In this document: positions 7,563 through 16,252 of the stretch, one piece after another
How the letters are laid out: the number at the start of each line of letters is the position of its first letter
Numbering within the stretch: the first letter of the stretch is position 1
The notes under the pieces: generated by a model
What the model saw: only the letters and a program-made list of their open reading frames with translations
Told to the model about the DNA's origin: nothing
Databases searched by the model: none
Virus record (IMG/VR): IMGVR_UViG_3300027754_000424
Location: 1-24,498 of that record
Origin: a virus
DNA: 24,498 nucleotides
Strand: one strand, 5' to 3'
Translations under genes and position numbers: made by a program

Positions 7563-7910
7563 GTGAGCATCCTTCGCCCGAACTTCAACCTGCCAGCGCA
7601 CCGAAAGGGCGACACGTTCCGAGCATTGCAGTTCAGCTTAAAGCAAAACGGGGAGGCTGTGGATATTACTGGAGCATCGGTGCTATTTCAGGTGCGCACC
7701 TCGCCCACAGGCACACTGGTGCTCGGACTTGAGGTGGGTGACGGCATCACGATTACCGATGCACTCGGTGGTGTATTTTTCATCGACGAGCAAATCATCG
7801 ATATTGCATCTGCGCTCTATTACTACGAGCTGGAGGTGACTCTGGATTCTGGCTTCCGACTCACTTACTTAACGGGCACTTGGCAGATTTTACAGGACGT
7901 CGCACGATAA
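7563..7910 (+). CDS. Small beta-rich protein upstream of the fibre, baseplate BppU-like N-terminal fold
   Basis: This is a protein of about 115 residues if translation begins at the GTG at 7563. An in-frame TTG at 7521, overlapping the oxidase gene, would add 14 residues; there is no ATG, and neither start has a clear Shine-Dalgarno sequence. The pattern of a [19 protein letters not shown] strand, [17 protein letters not shown], a Gly-rich turn, and [24 protein letters not shown] resembles immunoglobulin-like domains at the N-terminus of baseplate upper proteins (BppU) that connect fibres to the baseplate. This is pattern recognition without a search. The stop overlaps the fibre start as TAATG, so this gene and the fibre are coupled and probably work together as adaptor and fibre. 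Confidence 0.6.
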   Translation: MSILRPNFNLPAHRKGDTFRALQFSLKQNGEAVDITGASVLFQVRTSPTGTLVLGLEVGDGITITDALGGVFFIDEQIIDIASALYYYELEVTLDSGFRLTYLTGTWQILQDVAR

Positions 7911-10900
7911 TGAGCAATTGCAACAACTCACTCACGGATCCGGTCTCTATCACAGTCTCACCGCAGCGCGTCGATCTGGAGATCGAGATTGCGCGTGGCA
8001 TTGCAGGGCCGGAGGGGCCGCAGGGGCCGCAGGGACCACAGGGACCGGCTGGAGATGTAGGGCCAGCGGGGCCTGCGGGGTCGCAGGGTATTCAGGGGAT
8101 TCAGGGGATTCAGGGCATTCAGGGTGAGCGTGGAGAGGTGGGGCCACAGGGGCAGCAGGGCATCCAGGGCGAGCAGGGAATACAGGGCGAGCAGGGCATA
8201 CAGGGCGAGCGTGGACTGCAGGGCTTGGCTGCGACTATTGCTGTCGGCAGCACAACCACGAGTGAGCCAGGAGGCGATGCCGAGGTGACTAATGTCGGCA
8301 CATCGGAAGCGGCTGTATTCGATTTCACGATTCCGCGCGGGTCAGTAGGACCAGCAGGACCACAGGGGCCAGTAGGGCCAGCGGGGCCGGAGGGTGTAGC
8401 AGGTCCAACGGGAGACGTCGGTGAGGTCGGGCCTCGTGGATTAGAGGGTGCTGTTGGACCAGCTGGTCCAGAGGGTGCTGTGGGACCAGCGGGGCCTGAG
8501 GGGCCTCGTGGATTAGAGGGGCCGATGGGGCCTGCCGGAGAGGTTGGGCCAGCGGGTCCAGTCGGTTCGGAGGGGCCAGCGGGGCCGACCGGATCGCAGG
8601 GGCCAGAGGGTCCACAGGGTCCACAGGGGACTGCAGGTGATACCTACGCGACAACGTCATCGACGACTAATACATTAGGCAATGGGATCCAGACGTGGGT
8701 CGTTAACGACCTCGGAGTTGATTACACCGTCGGCCAGCCTGTGATTGCAGCTTACGACGCAGACCATCATGCACATGGCAGTGTCGTGAGTTACTCGCAA
8801 ATCAGCGGAGCATTAGTGTTGGACGTAACCAAACACACGGGCTCTGGCACTTACTCATCGTGGTCGATCAATCTTGAGGGAGTGGCTGGAGTGCAGGGTC
8901 CAGAGGGGCCGGTAGGGCCGAGCGGTCCAGAGGGTGACGTTGGTCCGGCGGGGCCTAGCGGTCCAGAGGGTCCGATGGGACCGGCCGGGGATGTAGGGCC
9001 AGCGGGGCCAGAGGGTGCTGTGGGACCAGCGGGTCCAGAGGGACCTCGTGGATTGCAGGGTGAAATTGGTCCAGATGGTGCTCAAGGTACTGTTATTAAT
9101 AGTTACCGTGGCGGATGGGACAACTACACATACTACTCAATAGGTGACATAGTAACACTCGATGGCAGCACATACATGCTAACCAATCCAGCAGGCTGGA
9201 CGGTTGGCGGCGCTCCTCCTGACTACGGATGGTCTTTGCTCGCCAGTAAGGGAGTGCAGGGAGACCAGGGCGCGCAAGGCCCGGATGGACCACAGGGCTC
9301 GATTGGGCCGGATGGTCCACAGGGTCCACAGGGATCGCAAGGTCCAGCCGGAGCAGATGGATCATCGATCACATGGCGTAATGGCTGGGATCAATACACC
9401 AGTTACTCAGCAGCAGATGGAGTATATTACGATGGCTCGTCGTACCGAGCTAATTCTAGCTCGCAAAACCAGACTCCGTACATTGGATCTGCATACTGGC
9501 AATTGCTGGCGATCAAGGGTGACACTGGATCGCAGGGCCAGACTGGCAGCCAAGGCGAACCCGGCACTCCTGGCACATCGTTTGTTTGGCGCGGTGAGTT
9601 TGCAGTCGGAGTCTATAACGCCAATGACGTAGTTGAGCACGAGCATTCCACCTACATTGCGACAGCCTACACCGATTCTGCGGTGCCACCCAATGCACCG
9701 TGGCAGCTAATGGCGGCTAAGGGGCAGGACGGTAGTCAGGGACCGCAGGGAGTGCAGGGCGAGCAGGGCGTGCAGGGGCCAGCTGGCAGCACTCCGAGTG
9801 TGACTGGCACTGGAGTCTGGCACTCGATCAGCGGCGAGTTGCAGTCGGCTGCAACACAGATCGTCAATGCTGATGTTAGCGACACTGCTGCAATCAACCA
9901 GGCTAAAATCGAAAACCTTACCACGGATCTCGCTGGGAAGGTGCCGACGAGCAGGTCGGTATCGAGTGGCACTGGGCTAAGTGGTGGCGGCGCGTTGACC
10001 GCAGATCTTACGCTGTCGGTATCATATGGTACCAGCTCCACCACGGCCTGCGTTGGCAATGACAGTCGGCTGTCTGACTCGCGGACACCTACTGGCGCTG
10101 CTGGCGGTGCGCTCACTGGCACCTATCCTAGCCCTGGTCTGGCAACTGTTGCCATCGGCAGCGGAGGCACTGGGGCGACCACGGCTGCTACAGCACGCGC
10201 TGCACTGGGCCTAGCGATTGGCACTGATGTACAGGCTTATTCGGCGAGCACTACGCTTCTGGGTAATGCTGCCACCGGCACTGGATCGATAGTCAGGCAG
10301 ACTAGTCCGACTATATTGAGTTCGCTAAACGTGCAATACGGAGCAAGCGCCAATGGGGTTGTAAACGTCAATTCGCTCGGCAACATCAGTTACTATACAG
10401 CGACCGATGCAATTAAATGGCAAATCATTGCTGACTATGCATCCACCTCTGTAATTAGGCTTAGCAATCCTGCGACAATTGGTTTTTTTGATGGAGCAGA
10501 CATTTCCACTTCCAGCGCAGCGTCTGGACTTTGGCGGGAGGATAATGGACTCGCGGTGAGATTGGGCGGCGCGCTAGGCGCAGGCACAGTCGCGCAGTTG
10601 TTCCGCGTATACAATACATGGAGCGGCACTACTAGTTACGAACGCGCCAAAGTTGCGTGGGAAAGCAACGCACTAAAGATCGGCACGGAGAAAGGCTCCG
10701 CTGGTGGCACTGCTTGCGCACTCTCAATACAGACCGACGGCACTGATCGCATTACTGTAGGAGCCAATGGAGCCATTAGCTTTTCTACGGCTCTACCAGT
10801 AAGCAGTGGCGGCACTGGATCAAGCACCGCATCAGACGCTCGGACTGCGCTTGGACTGGCCATTGGCAGTGACGTGCAAGGCTACTCGACAAGCACTACG

Positions 10901-11263
10901 CTGCTTGGAAATGATTACACTGGCTCAGGACCAATAGTCAGGCAGGCAGGTCCAACTTTGAGCGGAACCACAACGGTAAATGGATTTGCGACCGGAGTGC
11001 AGTCAGTAACAGCGGCATCTGCAACTTGCAATGGCGCAGCCGTGGTTCTAGCTGACGCATCAATAAATGCAATCAACATGACCTTGCCAGCGCCATTGGC
11101 TGGTCAGGTTATTACTATCAAGAGAACCAACAGCAACGCAAACACTGTGACCATCACTCCTCCCTCTGGATCAACAATTGATGGTGCGGCAAATAAAGTG
11201 CTGACTGTGCAATACCAAAGCATCACTGTTGTCTGCGACGGCGCCAATTACTTCATTGTCTAA
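7910..11263 (+). CDS. Collagen-like tail fibre with carbohydrate-binding-like modules
   Basis: This 1117-residue protein starts at the ATG at 7910 (TAATG overlap). Residues about 30-625 carry six Gly-X-Y collagen-like blocks. They are separated by a Thr/Ser spacer ending [11 protein letters not shown], a domain beginning [11 protein letters not shown], and three modules of about 50 residues with the pattern W-x-Y/T, GD or AD-x-V, GS-x-Y and a closing W-x-LL (DNA about 9092-9250, 9363-9520, 9577-9723), which resemble CBM5/12-type chitin-binding modules. The C-terminal 490 residues contain the usual phage fibre repeats ([20 protein letters not shown]) and a terminal domain ending [13 protein letters not shown]. 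The Gly-X-Y blocks should form trimeric rods. The role is host surface recognition. The receptor is unknown. Confidence 0.85.
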   Translation: MSNCNNSLTDPVSITVSPQRVDLEIEIARGIAGPEGPQGPQGPQGPAGDVGPAGPAGSQGIQGIQGIQGIQGERGEVGPQGQQGIQGEQGIQGEQGIQGERGLQGLAATIAVGSTTTSEPGGDAEVTNVGTSEAAVFDFTIPRGSVGPAGPQGPVGPAGPEGVAGPTGDVGEVGPRGLEGAVGPAGPEGAVGPAGPEGPRGLEGPMGPAGEVGPAGPVGSEGPAGPTGSQGPEGPQGPQGTAGDTYATTSSTTNTLGNGIQTWVVNDLGVDYTVGQPVIAAYDADHHAHGSVVSYSQISGALVLDVTKHTGSGTYSSWSINLEGVAGVQGPEGPVGPSGPEGDVGPAGPSGPEGPMGPAGDVGPAGPEGAVGPAGPEGPRGLQGEIGPDGAQGTVINSYRGGWDNYTYYSIGDIVTLDGSTYMLTNPAGWTVGGAPPDYGWSLLASKGVQGDQGAQGPDGPQGSIGPDGPQGPQGSQGPAGADGSSITWRNGWDQYTSYSAADGVYYDGSSYRANSSSQNQTPYIGSAYWQLLAIKGDTGSQGQTGSQGEPGTPGTSFVWRGEFAVGVYNANDVVEHEHSTYIATAYTDSAVPPNAPWQLMAAKGQDGSQGPQGVQGEQGVQGPAGSTPSVTGTGVWHSISGELQSAATQIVNADVSDTAAINQAKIENLTTDLAGKVPTSRSVSSGTGLSGGGALTADLTLSVSYGTSSTTACVGNDSRLSDSRTPTGAAGGALTGTYPSPGLATVAIGSGGTGATTAATARAALGLAIGTDVQAYSASTTLLGNAATGTGSIVRQTSPTILSSLNVQYGASANGVVNVNSLGNISYYTATDAIKWQIIADYASTSVIRLSNPATIGFFDGADISTSSAASGLWREDNGLAVRLGGALGAGTVAQLFRVYNTWSGTTSYERAKVAWESNALKIGTEKGSAGGTACALSIQTDGTDRITVGANGAISFSTALPVSSGGTGSSTASDARTALGLAIGSDVQGYSTSTTLLGNDYTGSGPIVRQAGPTLSGTTTVNGFATGVQSVTAASATCNGAAVVLADASINAINMTLPAPLAGQVITIKRTNSNANTVTITPPSGSTIDGAANKVLTVQYQSITVVCDGANYFIV
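7997..9784 (+). repeat. Collagen-like Gly-X-Y coding repeats (six blocks)
   Basis: Six runs of Gly-X-Y triplets dominated by GPQ, GPE, GPA, GIQ and GEQ (about 7997-8223, 8334-8640, 8878-9087, 9250-9361, 9519-9570, 9721-9784) are interrupted by globular modules. At the DNA level the repeats are 9- and 27-base units rich in GGGCCA/CAGGG, which invite recombination and copy-number change in multiples of three bases. They also create long false open frames on the opposite strand. Confidence 0.9.
10163..10312 (+). repeat. Intragenic fibre repeat, copy 1
   Basis: This 150-base in-frame unit encodes a 50-residue module beginning [16 protein letters not shown] and continuing with [17 protein letters not shown] and IVRQTSPT. 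It matches copy 2, 645 bases downstream, without insertions or deletions at the protein level, although the DNA has diverged at many third positions. Such GGTG-type modules recur in the shafts of phage fibres. Confidence 0.8.
10808..10957 (+). repeat. Intragenic fibre repeat, copy 2
   Basis: This is the second copy of the 50-residue module ([41 protein letters not shown]), in the same frame and of exactly the same length as copy 1. Changes are mostly conservative, so the duplication is old and the fold is probably maintained. Confidence 0.8.
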
Positions 11264-11266
11264 TAT

Positions 11267-13180
11267 ATGTCATATCTTGTTCCAAAAGTAACTGCAGGCA
11301 TTGGCATGACAGTGAGCAGTGGGCCTGAGGCTTTGCTGACTGCTAAAGGGCTTGGCACTCAGGTAAAGACTGTTGGAATCGACGCTGAAACCATTCAGGG
11401 TTGCATCGATTTATGCAGTGGAGCGTCTGACCAAAACCCTTTCACGGTTTTGATCCCACCAAAGGCAGGTAATTACGTTGAGTCGCTAACGCTCAAAGGG
11501 TGCGTTTCACTAGTAGGAGTAACAAACGCTCTGAATGCAGAAGCAATCAATATCACTGGATCGCACGCATACGCCCCTGCCAGCGCAAACGCAAATGCCA
11601 ACCGAATTGGTTTTCAGAATATTGTTTTTGTCTCAGAAGGAGTTGCGACAAACACAATCAATGTCTCGTCTTCATATAAGTACACATCACAGATGCGCTT
11701 TTCTGGATGCGTATTTTCTGGAAGCAAAAACAATACCTACAGCCACATTAGGGCCGACGACAATGTGAGCGTGTATGTAGACAATTGCCGATTTGAGTCT
11801 ACGTCAGGTGGCGCAGAGTCTGCTGCCATCACTCAGGGAAATGCTCCGTTGTATCTGACGAACAACACATTGATCGACGTATTCGGACGCGCAATTGATG
11901 TTCCGGTTTCCAGTGTTGTGTCTGGGTCTAGGACAGCAGTTACTACCGCCGGTTCAAAAGTTTTGAATCTAACTGTAGGAGACACAACCGCACTGGCAGT
12001 TGGAATGAAGATCAATGGGACTGGTGCGCTTGCAGGTGCGACCATTGAAAGCATCACAAGCAGCACGCAGCTAGTAATGAACACTCCTCCAGCAGGAAGC
12101 ACAGCAGGTACATTCTCAGTCACATTCGGGCAGACTCCTTACGTTGAGATTCACGACTCGATCCTTATCAGTAAAGGCACTGAGACTGTCAGGCTCGGCA
12201 ATGGTTTGCTGACGTGCAACAACTCAAACTTTACCAACACTGCGACAGTATCAACATCAGGCTTTGCAGGCAGTGGGATCACGATGCTGTCTGCCAACAC
12301 CGTGGTTGGAATAATCAATTCCTCGTTTGGAATATCAGACACGACTGGCTACACGATCACTGCAAGCGTCGCGACTGCCTACGCAGCATTGAACGGAGTC
12401 TCTTATTCTAATTCAGTGCTGAATCCGTACAGCACGTTGATCCATCCAAACGTATCAGTGCTTGATTATTCCAGCAGGGCCACAAGCGTAGCCAACGGTG
12501 GCACTGGCCAGACCAGCTACACCAATGGCCAGCTTTTGATCGGCAACACAACCGGAAATACGTTGGTAAAAGCTACGTTGACAGCAGGCACTGGCATCAG
12601 CGTTACCAATGGTGCTGGAACAATTAGTATTGCGAATACCGGGGCGCAGCTAACGGCAAACACGTTCACTGGAAAGAACACATTTCAGGCCGGATCAACA
12701 GGAAGTGGAGCGGTGCCATTCGCGTTTCAGGCAGGCTCATTGATGACTACTCCGCAGGCGCATTCGGTTGAGTGGGATGGAACAAACGAATATGTTTCCA
12801 CTCACTCGCAATTTGCTGGTTCAATCAGCGGAACAACTTTAACTGTTAGTGGGTCTGTCGTTGGATTGATTCAGGTTGGGATGCGAATCAATGGCACTGG
12901 AGTCACTGCTGGGACTACCATAACGGCTGCCGGAACTGGCACCGGAGGAACTGGAACATACACAGTTTCCGCGTCTCAGACTGTTACATCCACAACTATC
13001 ACCGGAACTATCAGGTGCATCAAGGGCACGTTTGTAAATGGCGCGGCTGGTGGCACTGGCGCAGTACCTGCAAGCAGCACTGCAATTGGACGGCCAGGTC
13101 AGCTTGCGTTTGATTCCACCGGATTTTACGTCTGCACTGCTTCAAACACTTGGCGAAAGGTTGCTCTGACTACATTTTAA
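11267..13180 (+). CDS. Tail fibre/spike protein with right-handed beta-helix-like region
   Basis: This 637-residue protein starts three bases after the fibre stop. Residues about 35-390 look like a pectate-lyase-type right-handed beta-helix: an [20 protein letters not shown] opening, then rungs such as [33 protein letters not shown] and [13 protein letters not shown], rich in Asn, Ser and small hydrophobics. An [20 protein letters not shown] module interrupts the helix. From about residue 405 it carries standard fibre modules ([20 protein letters not shown], then a [18 protein letters not shown] module), and it ends in a domain beginning [11 protein letters not shown], common at fibre tips. 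Beta-helix phage proteins often cleave or bind surface glycans; I cannot see catalytic residues, so enzymatic activity is open. Confidence 0.75.
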   Translation: MSYLVPKVTAGIGMTVSSGPEALLTAKGLGTQVKTVGIDAETIQGCIDLCSGASDQNPFTVLIPPKAGNYVESLTLKGCVSLVGVTNALNAEAINITGSHAYAPASANANANRIGFQNIVFVSEGVATNTINVSSSYKYTSQMRFSGCVFSGSKNNTYSHIRADDNVSVYVDNCRFESTSGGAESAAITQGNAPLYLTNNTLIDVFGRAIDVPVSSVVSGSRTAVTTAGSKVLNLTVGDTTALAVGMKINGTGALAGATIESITSSTQLVMNTPPAGSTAGTFSVTFGQTPYVEIHDSILISKGTETVRLGNGLLTCNNSNFTNTATVSTSGFAGSGITMLSANTVVGIINSSFGISDTTGYTITASVATAYAALNGVSYSNSVLNPYSTLIHPNVSVLDYSSRATSVANGGTGQTSYTNGQLLIGNTTGNTLVKATLTAGTGISVTNGAGTISIANTGAQLTANTFTGKNTFQAGSTGSGAVPFAFQAGSLMTTPQAHSVEWDGTNEYVSTHSQFAGSISGTTLTVSGSVVGLIQVGMRINGTGVTAGTTITAAGTGTGGTGTYTVSASQTVTSTTITGTIRCIKGTFVNGAAGGTGAVPASSTAIGRPGQLAFDSTGFYVCTASNTWRKVALTTF

Positions 13181-13183
13181 CCA

Positions 13184-13408
13184 ATGACACTAGAGCAGGC
13201 ACTAATCTGTGGAATCGGTGCGCTATCTACTGCGCTCACATGGGCAGTTACTAAACTCTGGGCCAGAAGCGAGGAGTGCGAGGCTGATAGGCGCGCGCTA
13301 CGCCATGCCATCGAAGATCTGCGAGCCGAGCATGGTTTGGCCAAGGGCAGGCTGGAATCATACGAACATTGCCCACTCGGCGAATGCCCTTTCGCATCTA
13401 AACTATGA
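13184..13408 (+). CDS. Small membrane protein with coiled coil, possible lysis (i-spanin-like) protein
   Basis: This 74-residue protein has one N-terminal hydrophobic segment (residues about 5-25, ALICGIGALSTALTWAVTKLW) followed by a charged helix (EECEADRRALRHAIEDLRAEHG) that should form a coiled coil, and a cysteine-containing end (CPLGECPF). This layout, one N-terminal membrane anchor followed by a periplasmic coiled coil, is that of inner-membrane spanins, though it is short for them. The gene opens the lysis cassette and overlaps the holin-like gene by four bases. No diagnostic motif is visible, and a second holin-like or tail-associated membrane protein is also possible. Confidence 0.55.
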   Translation: MTLEQALICGIGALSTALTWAVTKLWARSEECEADRRALRHAIEDLRAEHGLAKGRLESYEHCPLGECPFASKL

Positions 13409-13587
13409 GCACTACCATCAGTTACATCATCGCACACTGGGCCGACATTGTCACAGCAGCATCCGGAGTGGTCATCGCAGCGCGCGTGATCGTCAAGCTG
13501 ACACCGACTCCGGCTGACGACTCTGTGTTGGAGTCTATTGTCACCACACTCAAACACCTCGGACTTCACATCGGATCCGATAAATGA
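13405..13587 (+). CDS. Putative holin
   Basis: This 60-residue protein contains one hydrophobic segment (residues about 4-30, ISYIIAHWADIVTAASGVVIAARVIVKL), then a TPTPADD turn and an amphipathic helix (SVLESIVTTLKHLGLHI). A small membrane protein with NHWADI-type N-termini and the KLTPTP turn followed by a short helix is a recurring holin-like form in phages. Holins assemble in the inner membrane and open it at the end of infection so endolysin reaches the wall. Its start overlaps the stop upstream (ATGA), and its own stop overlaps the next gene. The lysis-cassette position supports the call. Confidence 0.6.
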   Translation: MSTTISYIIAHWADIVTAASGVVIAARVIVKLTPTPADDSVLESIVTTLKHLGLHIGSDK

Positions 13588-13772
13588 TCGCCAGCCTAAT
13601 CAGGCTGCTAATGTCGGCACCTGCGCTGGTAGATTTACTCTTAAAACTACGAGATGAGATCGAGACTGAGATGGTGCGCCGCGCTCACAGTCGCACTGAT
13701 GATACTATCGATGGCTGGGTGCGTGACGGTAAAGCACAGCCGAGTGCCGGTGCTGATCGAGCACCTGAATAG
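13584..13772 (+). CDS. Small lysis-cassette protein, partly overlapping the lipoprotein gene
   Basis: This 62-residue protein has a modest N-terminal hydrophobic region (MIASLIRLLMSAPALVDLLLKL), an acidic/basic helix (RDEIETEMVRRAHSRTDD) and a polar tail. It is coupled to the holin-like gene by ATGA, and its last 119 bases are shared in another frame with the downstream lipoprotein gene. Overlapping small genes in two frames between holin and endolysin are typical of spanin pairs (Rz/Rz1), and this could be the membrane-anchored partner. The hydrophobic segment is broken by polar residues, so membrane insertion is uncertain. Confidence 0.5.
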   Translation: MIASLIRLLMSAPALVDLLLKLRDEIETEMVRRAHSRTDDTIDGWVRDGKAQPSAGADRAPE

Positions 13773-13863
13773 ACACGACTTCACAGTTTCACAGCGAGAG
13801 ACTATTGGAGAGCTACTGCGATACATTAATGACCTTGAGCATGACACTCATCGAACTCACTAA
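13654..13863 (+). CDS. Small lipoprotein, candidate outer-membrane spanin
   Basis: This 69-residue protein has a clear lipoprotein signal: positively charged start (MRSRLRW), hydrophobic core (AALTVALMILS) and a lipobox-like MAGC with Cys23 as the predicted lipidated residue. The mature chain is about 47 residues, charged and helical (VPVLIEHLNRHDFTVSQRETIGELLRYINDLEHD). The gene begins inside the previous gene in another frame and runs into the endolysin gene, the architecture of Rz1-type outer-membrane spanins. It lacks the proline-rich region typical of Rz1, and Met at -3 of the lipobox is less usual than Leu. If right, it implies a host with an outer membrane. Confidence 0.6.
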   Translation: MRSRLRWCAALTVALMILSMAGCVTVKHSRVPVLIEHLNRHDFTVSQRETIGELLRYINDLEHDTHRTH

Positions 13864-14446
13864 GGCGGTGCAGCAGAAGCTCGGTGTGACCGCAGATGGA
13901 CAGATCGGTCCTATCACCATGCAGGCAATCTACGAGGCCGTCTGTGGGCATCCTGATGCTTCGGCGGCGGCAATAATCAGCAGGCCACTAGACGAGCGAA
14001 GTGAGCGATGCATCGCCAGCCTGCATCCGCAGGTGCAGCCTTTGGCTCGGAGTCTCATCCAGATCGCTGCCGAGCATGGCGTGGAGATCCGTGTGATATC
14101 AGGCAACCGGACTTATGAGGAGCAGAACGTCCTATTCGCGCAAGGCCGTACCACGGCAGGCAAAATAGTCACACGCGCTCAAGGTGGATGGAGCAACCAC
14201 AACTTCGGGTTAGCATTCGACATTGGCGTTTGGGAAAACGGCCAATATCAGCCAGAATCTAAAAGCTATCGGATAGTCGGCAACCTAGGTAAAGCCATTG
14301 GGCTGGAGTGGGGTGGCGACTGGAAAAGCATAGTGGACGAGCCGCATTTCGAGGTGGTGCCAAAGTGGGCGCAGAGTTTATTTGAGCCTGCACGGCTGGC
14401 CGAATATCGAGCGCGTAAAGCGCAAGGCACTGATCTATTCGCATGA
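13841..14446 (+). CDS. Endolysin: M15-family L-alanyl-D-glutamate peptidase-like
   Basis: From the ATG at 13841 this is 201 residues; an ATG at 13829 would add four. Residues 1-34 look like a single peptidoglycan-binding repeat (VQQKLGVTADGQIGPITMQA). Residues 70-175 are a peptidase M15C (VanY/CwlK-type) domain with ISGNRTYEEQNVLFAQGR, the zinc motif SNHNFGLAFDIG (His120, Asp127) and EPHFE (His169 with adjacent Glu). The enzyme should cut peptide stems in peptidoglycan once holin opens the inner membrane. There is no signal peptide, as expected for a holin-dependent endolysin. It lies at the end of the lysis cassette and overlaps the kinase gene by four bases. Confidence 0.85.
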   Translation: MTLIELTKAVQQKLGVTADGQIGPITMQAIYEAVCGHPDASAAAIISRPLDERSERCIASLHPQVQPLARSLIQIAAEHGVEIRVISGNRTYEEQNVLFAQGRTTAGKIVTRAQGGWSNHNFGLAFDIGVWENGQYQPESKSYRIVGNLGKAIGLEWGGDWKSIVDEPHFEVVPKWAQSLFEPARLAEYRARKAQGTDLFA

Positions 14447-14925
14447 TAGTTGGAATAACAGGCTATGCAGGCTCCGGCAAAGACGCACTCGGCAAGTGCT
14501 TCGTGAGCAACCACGGATACACTCGAGTGGCATTTGCCGACGCAGTCAAACTAATGGCGCTCGAGCACCACGGCTGGGACGGACGCAAGGATGAGGCTGG
14601 ACGGGCGCTTCTGCAGGAGGTGGGCTCGATGATGAGGGATGAATACGAGCACTACTGGGTGGATGCTGCATTCGCCGAGGCTGCAAAGCATGAGCATGTA
14701 GTCATGACCGACGTGCGTTATCTGAACGAACTGGCCAGACTCAGGCAACTCGGTGGTGTATTCGTGCGCGTCATTCGGCCTGGCGTGGGGCCGGTTAATG
14801 ATCACCCATCGGAGACTGCGCTCGATGACCAACCGGCCGATGTGACTGTCATCAACGATGCAACCCTCGACAAACTGGAGCTGTGCGCTGCTGCGATTGC
14901 AATGCGCGTCTCTTTTATCCGATGA
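14443..14925 (+). CDS. Deoxynucleoside monophosphate kinase-like P-loop protein
   Basis: This 160-residue protein begins with a Walker A loop, GITGYAGSGKDALG (residues 4-17), then VAFADAVKLMA, a LLQEVGSMMRDEY helix, a Walker-B-like VVMTDVRYLNE (residues 86-96) and a C-terminal RPGVGPVNDHPSE with VTVINDATLDKLE. This order is characteristic of phage dNMP kinases (T4 gp1-like and related adenylate-kinase-fold proteins), which phosphorylate deoxynucleoside monophosphates to feed DNA replication. The ATGA overlap with the endolysin gene shows it is transcribed with the late block, unusual for a nucleotide-metabolism gene. Confidence 0.78.
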   Translation: MIVGITGYAGSGKDALGKCFVSNHGYTRVAFADAVKLMALEHHGWDGRKDEAGRALLQEVGSMMRDEYEHYWVDAAFAEAAKHEHVVMTDVRYLNELARLRQLGGVFVRVIRPGVGPVNDHPSETALDDQPADVTVINDATLDKLELCAAAIAMRVSFIR

Positions 14926-15650
14926 ACATCACCAGAAAATGGAAGCGTGCACTGGTTGTCGGATGCTCGCACGGCATCCATGCTGATCCGGCGGCAATCG
15001 AGGCTGTGATTAGTTTCCGAGACTCATATCAGCCGCACACTGTAGTCCACCTTGGAGATTTCGTTGATACTACTGCATTCAGGAGTGGGGCTAAAGGCAC
15101 GGCAGACGAGGGAAGCCCCGTGGATGCTGACATCGATTCAGGTCTGGAGTTCCTGACGAGACTACGACCGACGATGGTGCTGTGTGGTAATCACGAGCAG
15201 AGGCTGTGGCGAGCAATGGCCAGCCAGAGTGCCATCGTCGCACACTGCGCGGAGACGGTGGTCCGCGGCATCGAGGCACATTGCAGGCGGCTCAAAGCGT
15301 CACTGCGCACTTACACTGGAGTGTGGCAGGGAGAGATGCTGGGCAATTATCGACTAATGCATGGTGTATTTTACTCCGAGAATGCAACGAGAGATCATGC
15401 GGAAGCCTACGGCAATGTAATCCATGCTCACACGCATCGAACTGCTGTGGCTAAGGGCCGACGCAGCGACAACCCCACCGGTTACTGTGTTGGAACGCTA
15501 ACAACGTCGACTAATATGGACTACGCATCCACGCGCAGGGCCACACTGAGCTGGTCCCAGGGCATGGTCTGGGGTGAGTACACAGATGGATCTGCACAAC
15601 TATGGCTCCACGAAAATCAGACGGGAAGCGCCTGGCGAACGCCCCGCTGA
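14922..15650 (+). CDS. Calcineurin-like metallophosphoesterase
   Basis: This is a 242-residue protein; the ATG at 14922 overlaps the preceding stop (ATGA). It shows the phosphoesterase blocks in order: VVGCSHGIHAD (residues 12-22), VVHLGDFVD (41-49, Asp46), LCGNHEQR (87-94, Asn90, His91), LMHGVF (145-150) and VIHAHTHR (166-173). These ligate a two-metal centre in the calcineurin-like family and hydrolyse phosphate esters. The first block normally reads Asp-x-His; here Cys15 stands in the Asp position, so metal binding at site one may be altered. The phage substrate is not known. The 3' end overlaps the next gene by 49 bases. Confidence 0.8.
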   Translation: MNITRKWKRALVVGCSHGIHADPAAIEAVISFRDSYQPHTVVHLGDFVDTTAFRSGAKGTADEGSPVDADIDSGLEFLTRLRPTMVLCGNHEQRLWRAMASQSAIVAHCAETVVRGIEAHCRRLKASLRTYTGVWQGEMLGNYRLMHGVFYSENATRDHAEAYGNVIHAHTHRTAVAKGRRSDNPTGYCVGTLTTSTNMDYASTRRATLSWSQGMVWGEYTDGSAQLWLHENQTGSAWRTPR

Positions 15651-15883
15651 ACCCTGCGCTTGCCCAGCTGCTCGGCCGACTGCGCGATGGTGGAGTCGAG
15701 GCTGTGCCTGAGGGATGGCAGACCGTCACCGCGCTGGCAACTCAGTGGGGGATCAGTACACCCACAGCGCGCTATCATCTGCGGCGGCTGCTAGCCGCTG
15801 GACTCGCCGAGGTGCGCGAGTACCGGATCCCATCGGGCAATATGGCCGTTGCCAGCGTGCACCATTATCGATTGCTGGCATGA
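15602..15883 (+). CDS. Winged helix-turn-helix DNA-binding protein
   Basis: This 93-residue protein has a flexible N-terminus (MAPRKSDGKRLANAPLNP) and a winged helix from about residue 40: TVTALATQWGISTPTARYHLRRLLAAGLAEVREY, followed by a beta wing (AVASVHHYRLLA). The TARYHLRRLLAAGL helix is the probable recognition helix of an ArsR/MarR-like wHTH. It may regulate phage transcription, perhaps from the adjacent intergenic region at 16108-16252; that link is inference. The gene starts inside the phosphoesterase gene (49-base overlap). No other in-frame ATG precedes the HTH within the unique region. Confidence 0.7.
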   Translation: MAPRKSDGKRLANAPLNPALAQLLGRLRDGGVEAVPEGWQTVTALATQWGISTPTARYHLRRLLAAGLAEVREYRIPSGNMAVASVHHYRLLA

Positions 15884-16107
15884 TGACTCAGCCATCTCCA
15901 GACGCGCCCCGGTATGCCATCGGTGACTTCGTCCGCCGACGCCTCGCCAAATCCTGCGTGGGTCAGGTGGTCGCCATAGTGTTTGGGGCCGGATCTATAT
16001 GCTACCGGGTGCGACACGAGGACGACTGCGACGAGTACGAGGGCTATGAGTTGGAGGCTACGGACGAGCCATCTGAGCATGATTCGCTGGCCGGATCGGA
16101 GGAGTGA
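15880..16107 (+). CDS. Small acidic protein with KOW/SH3-like pattern, unknown function
   Basis: This is a 75-residue protein if it starts at the ATG at 15880, which overlaps the wHTH stop as ATGA; a second ATG follows at 15883. The pattern YAIGDFVRRRLAKSCVGQVVAIVFGAG followed by YRVRHEDDCDEYEGYELEA resembles small SH3/KOW-like barrels, where G-D-x-V opens the first strand and a G-x-V begins the second. The tail (TDEPSEHDSLAGSEE) is acidic and disordered. Such proteins are common phage orphans, and I can name no function. It ends the transcription block before the largest intergenic gap. Confidence 0.6.
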   Translation: MMTQPSPDAPRYAIGDFVRRRLAKSCVGQVVAIVFGAGSICYRVRHEDDCDEYEGYELEATDEPSEHDSLAGSEE

Positions 16108-16172
16108 GTAGGCCGGGAATCAAGGCTGGCACTGCATTCGCAGACTTTCTGCGATTTGTTTGAAAAAAGTGC

Positions 16173-16200
16173 TTGGCACCCCATGCTGCAAATGCATGAT
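16173..16200 (+). promoter_or_regulatory. Weak sigma70-like promoter candidate
   Basis: In the longest gene-free gap of the window, TTGGCA (16173-16178) resembles a -35 box (5 of 6) and CATGAT (16195-16200) a -10 box (4 of 6), with a 16-base spacer. An A-run (16163-16168) lies just upstream as an UP-like element. The -10 match is poor, so this is a candidate only. It would drive the downstream gene block starting at 16253. Confidence 0.3.
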
Positions 16201-16220
16201 GGGCGCCACACCGACGGCGT

Positions 16221-16239
16221 GGTTGCCGGTGGTGCAACC
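16221..16239 (+). other. Leader hairpin upstream of the 16253 gene
   Basis: GGTTGC (16221-16226) and GCAACC (16234-16239) form a perfect 6-bp stem with a 7-base loop, followed by an A-rich leader and the start codon 13 bases later. A partly overlapping stem is possible just upstream (CCAC at 16206 with GTGG at 16219), so the leader RNA could switch between folds. No T-run follows; it is not a terminator on this strand. Confidence 0.4.
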
Positions 16240-16252
16240 CAAAAAAAACAAA

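Noticed and set aside
7950-9698. Several open frames on the minus strand opposite the fibre gene
   Set aside because: They are reverse readings of Gly-X-Y repeats, which avoid stop codons by composition; the encoded proteins are Pro-, Ser- or Cys-rich junk with no starts or ribosome-binding sites.
16174-16190. Sigma54-like -24/-12 promoter (TGGCAC...TGC)
   Set aside because: The spacing between GG and GC is one base too long for the strict sigma54 geometry, and the -12 element is incomplete.
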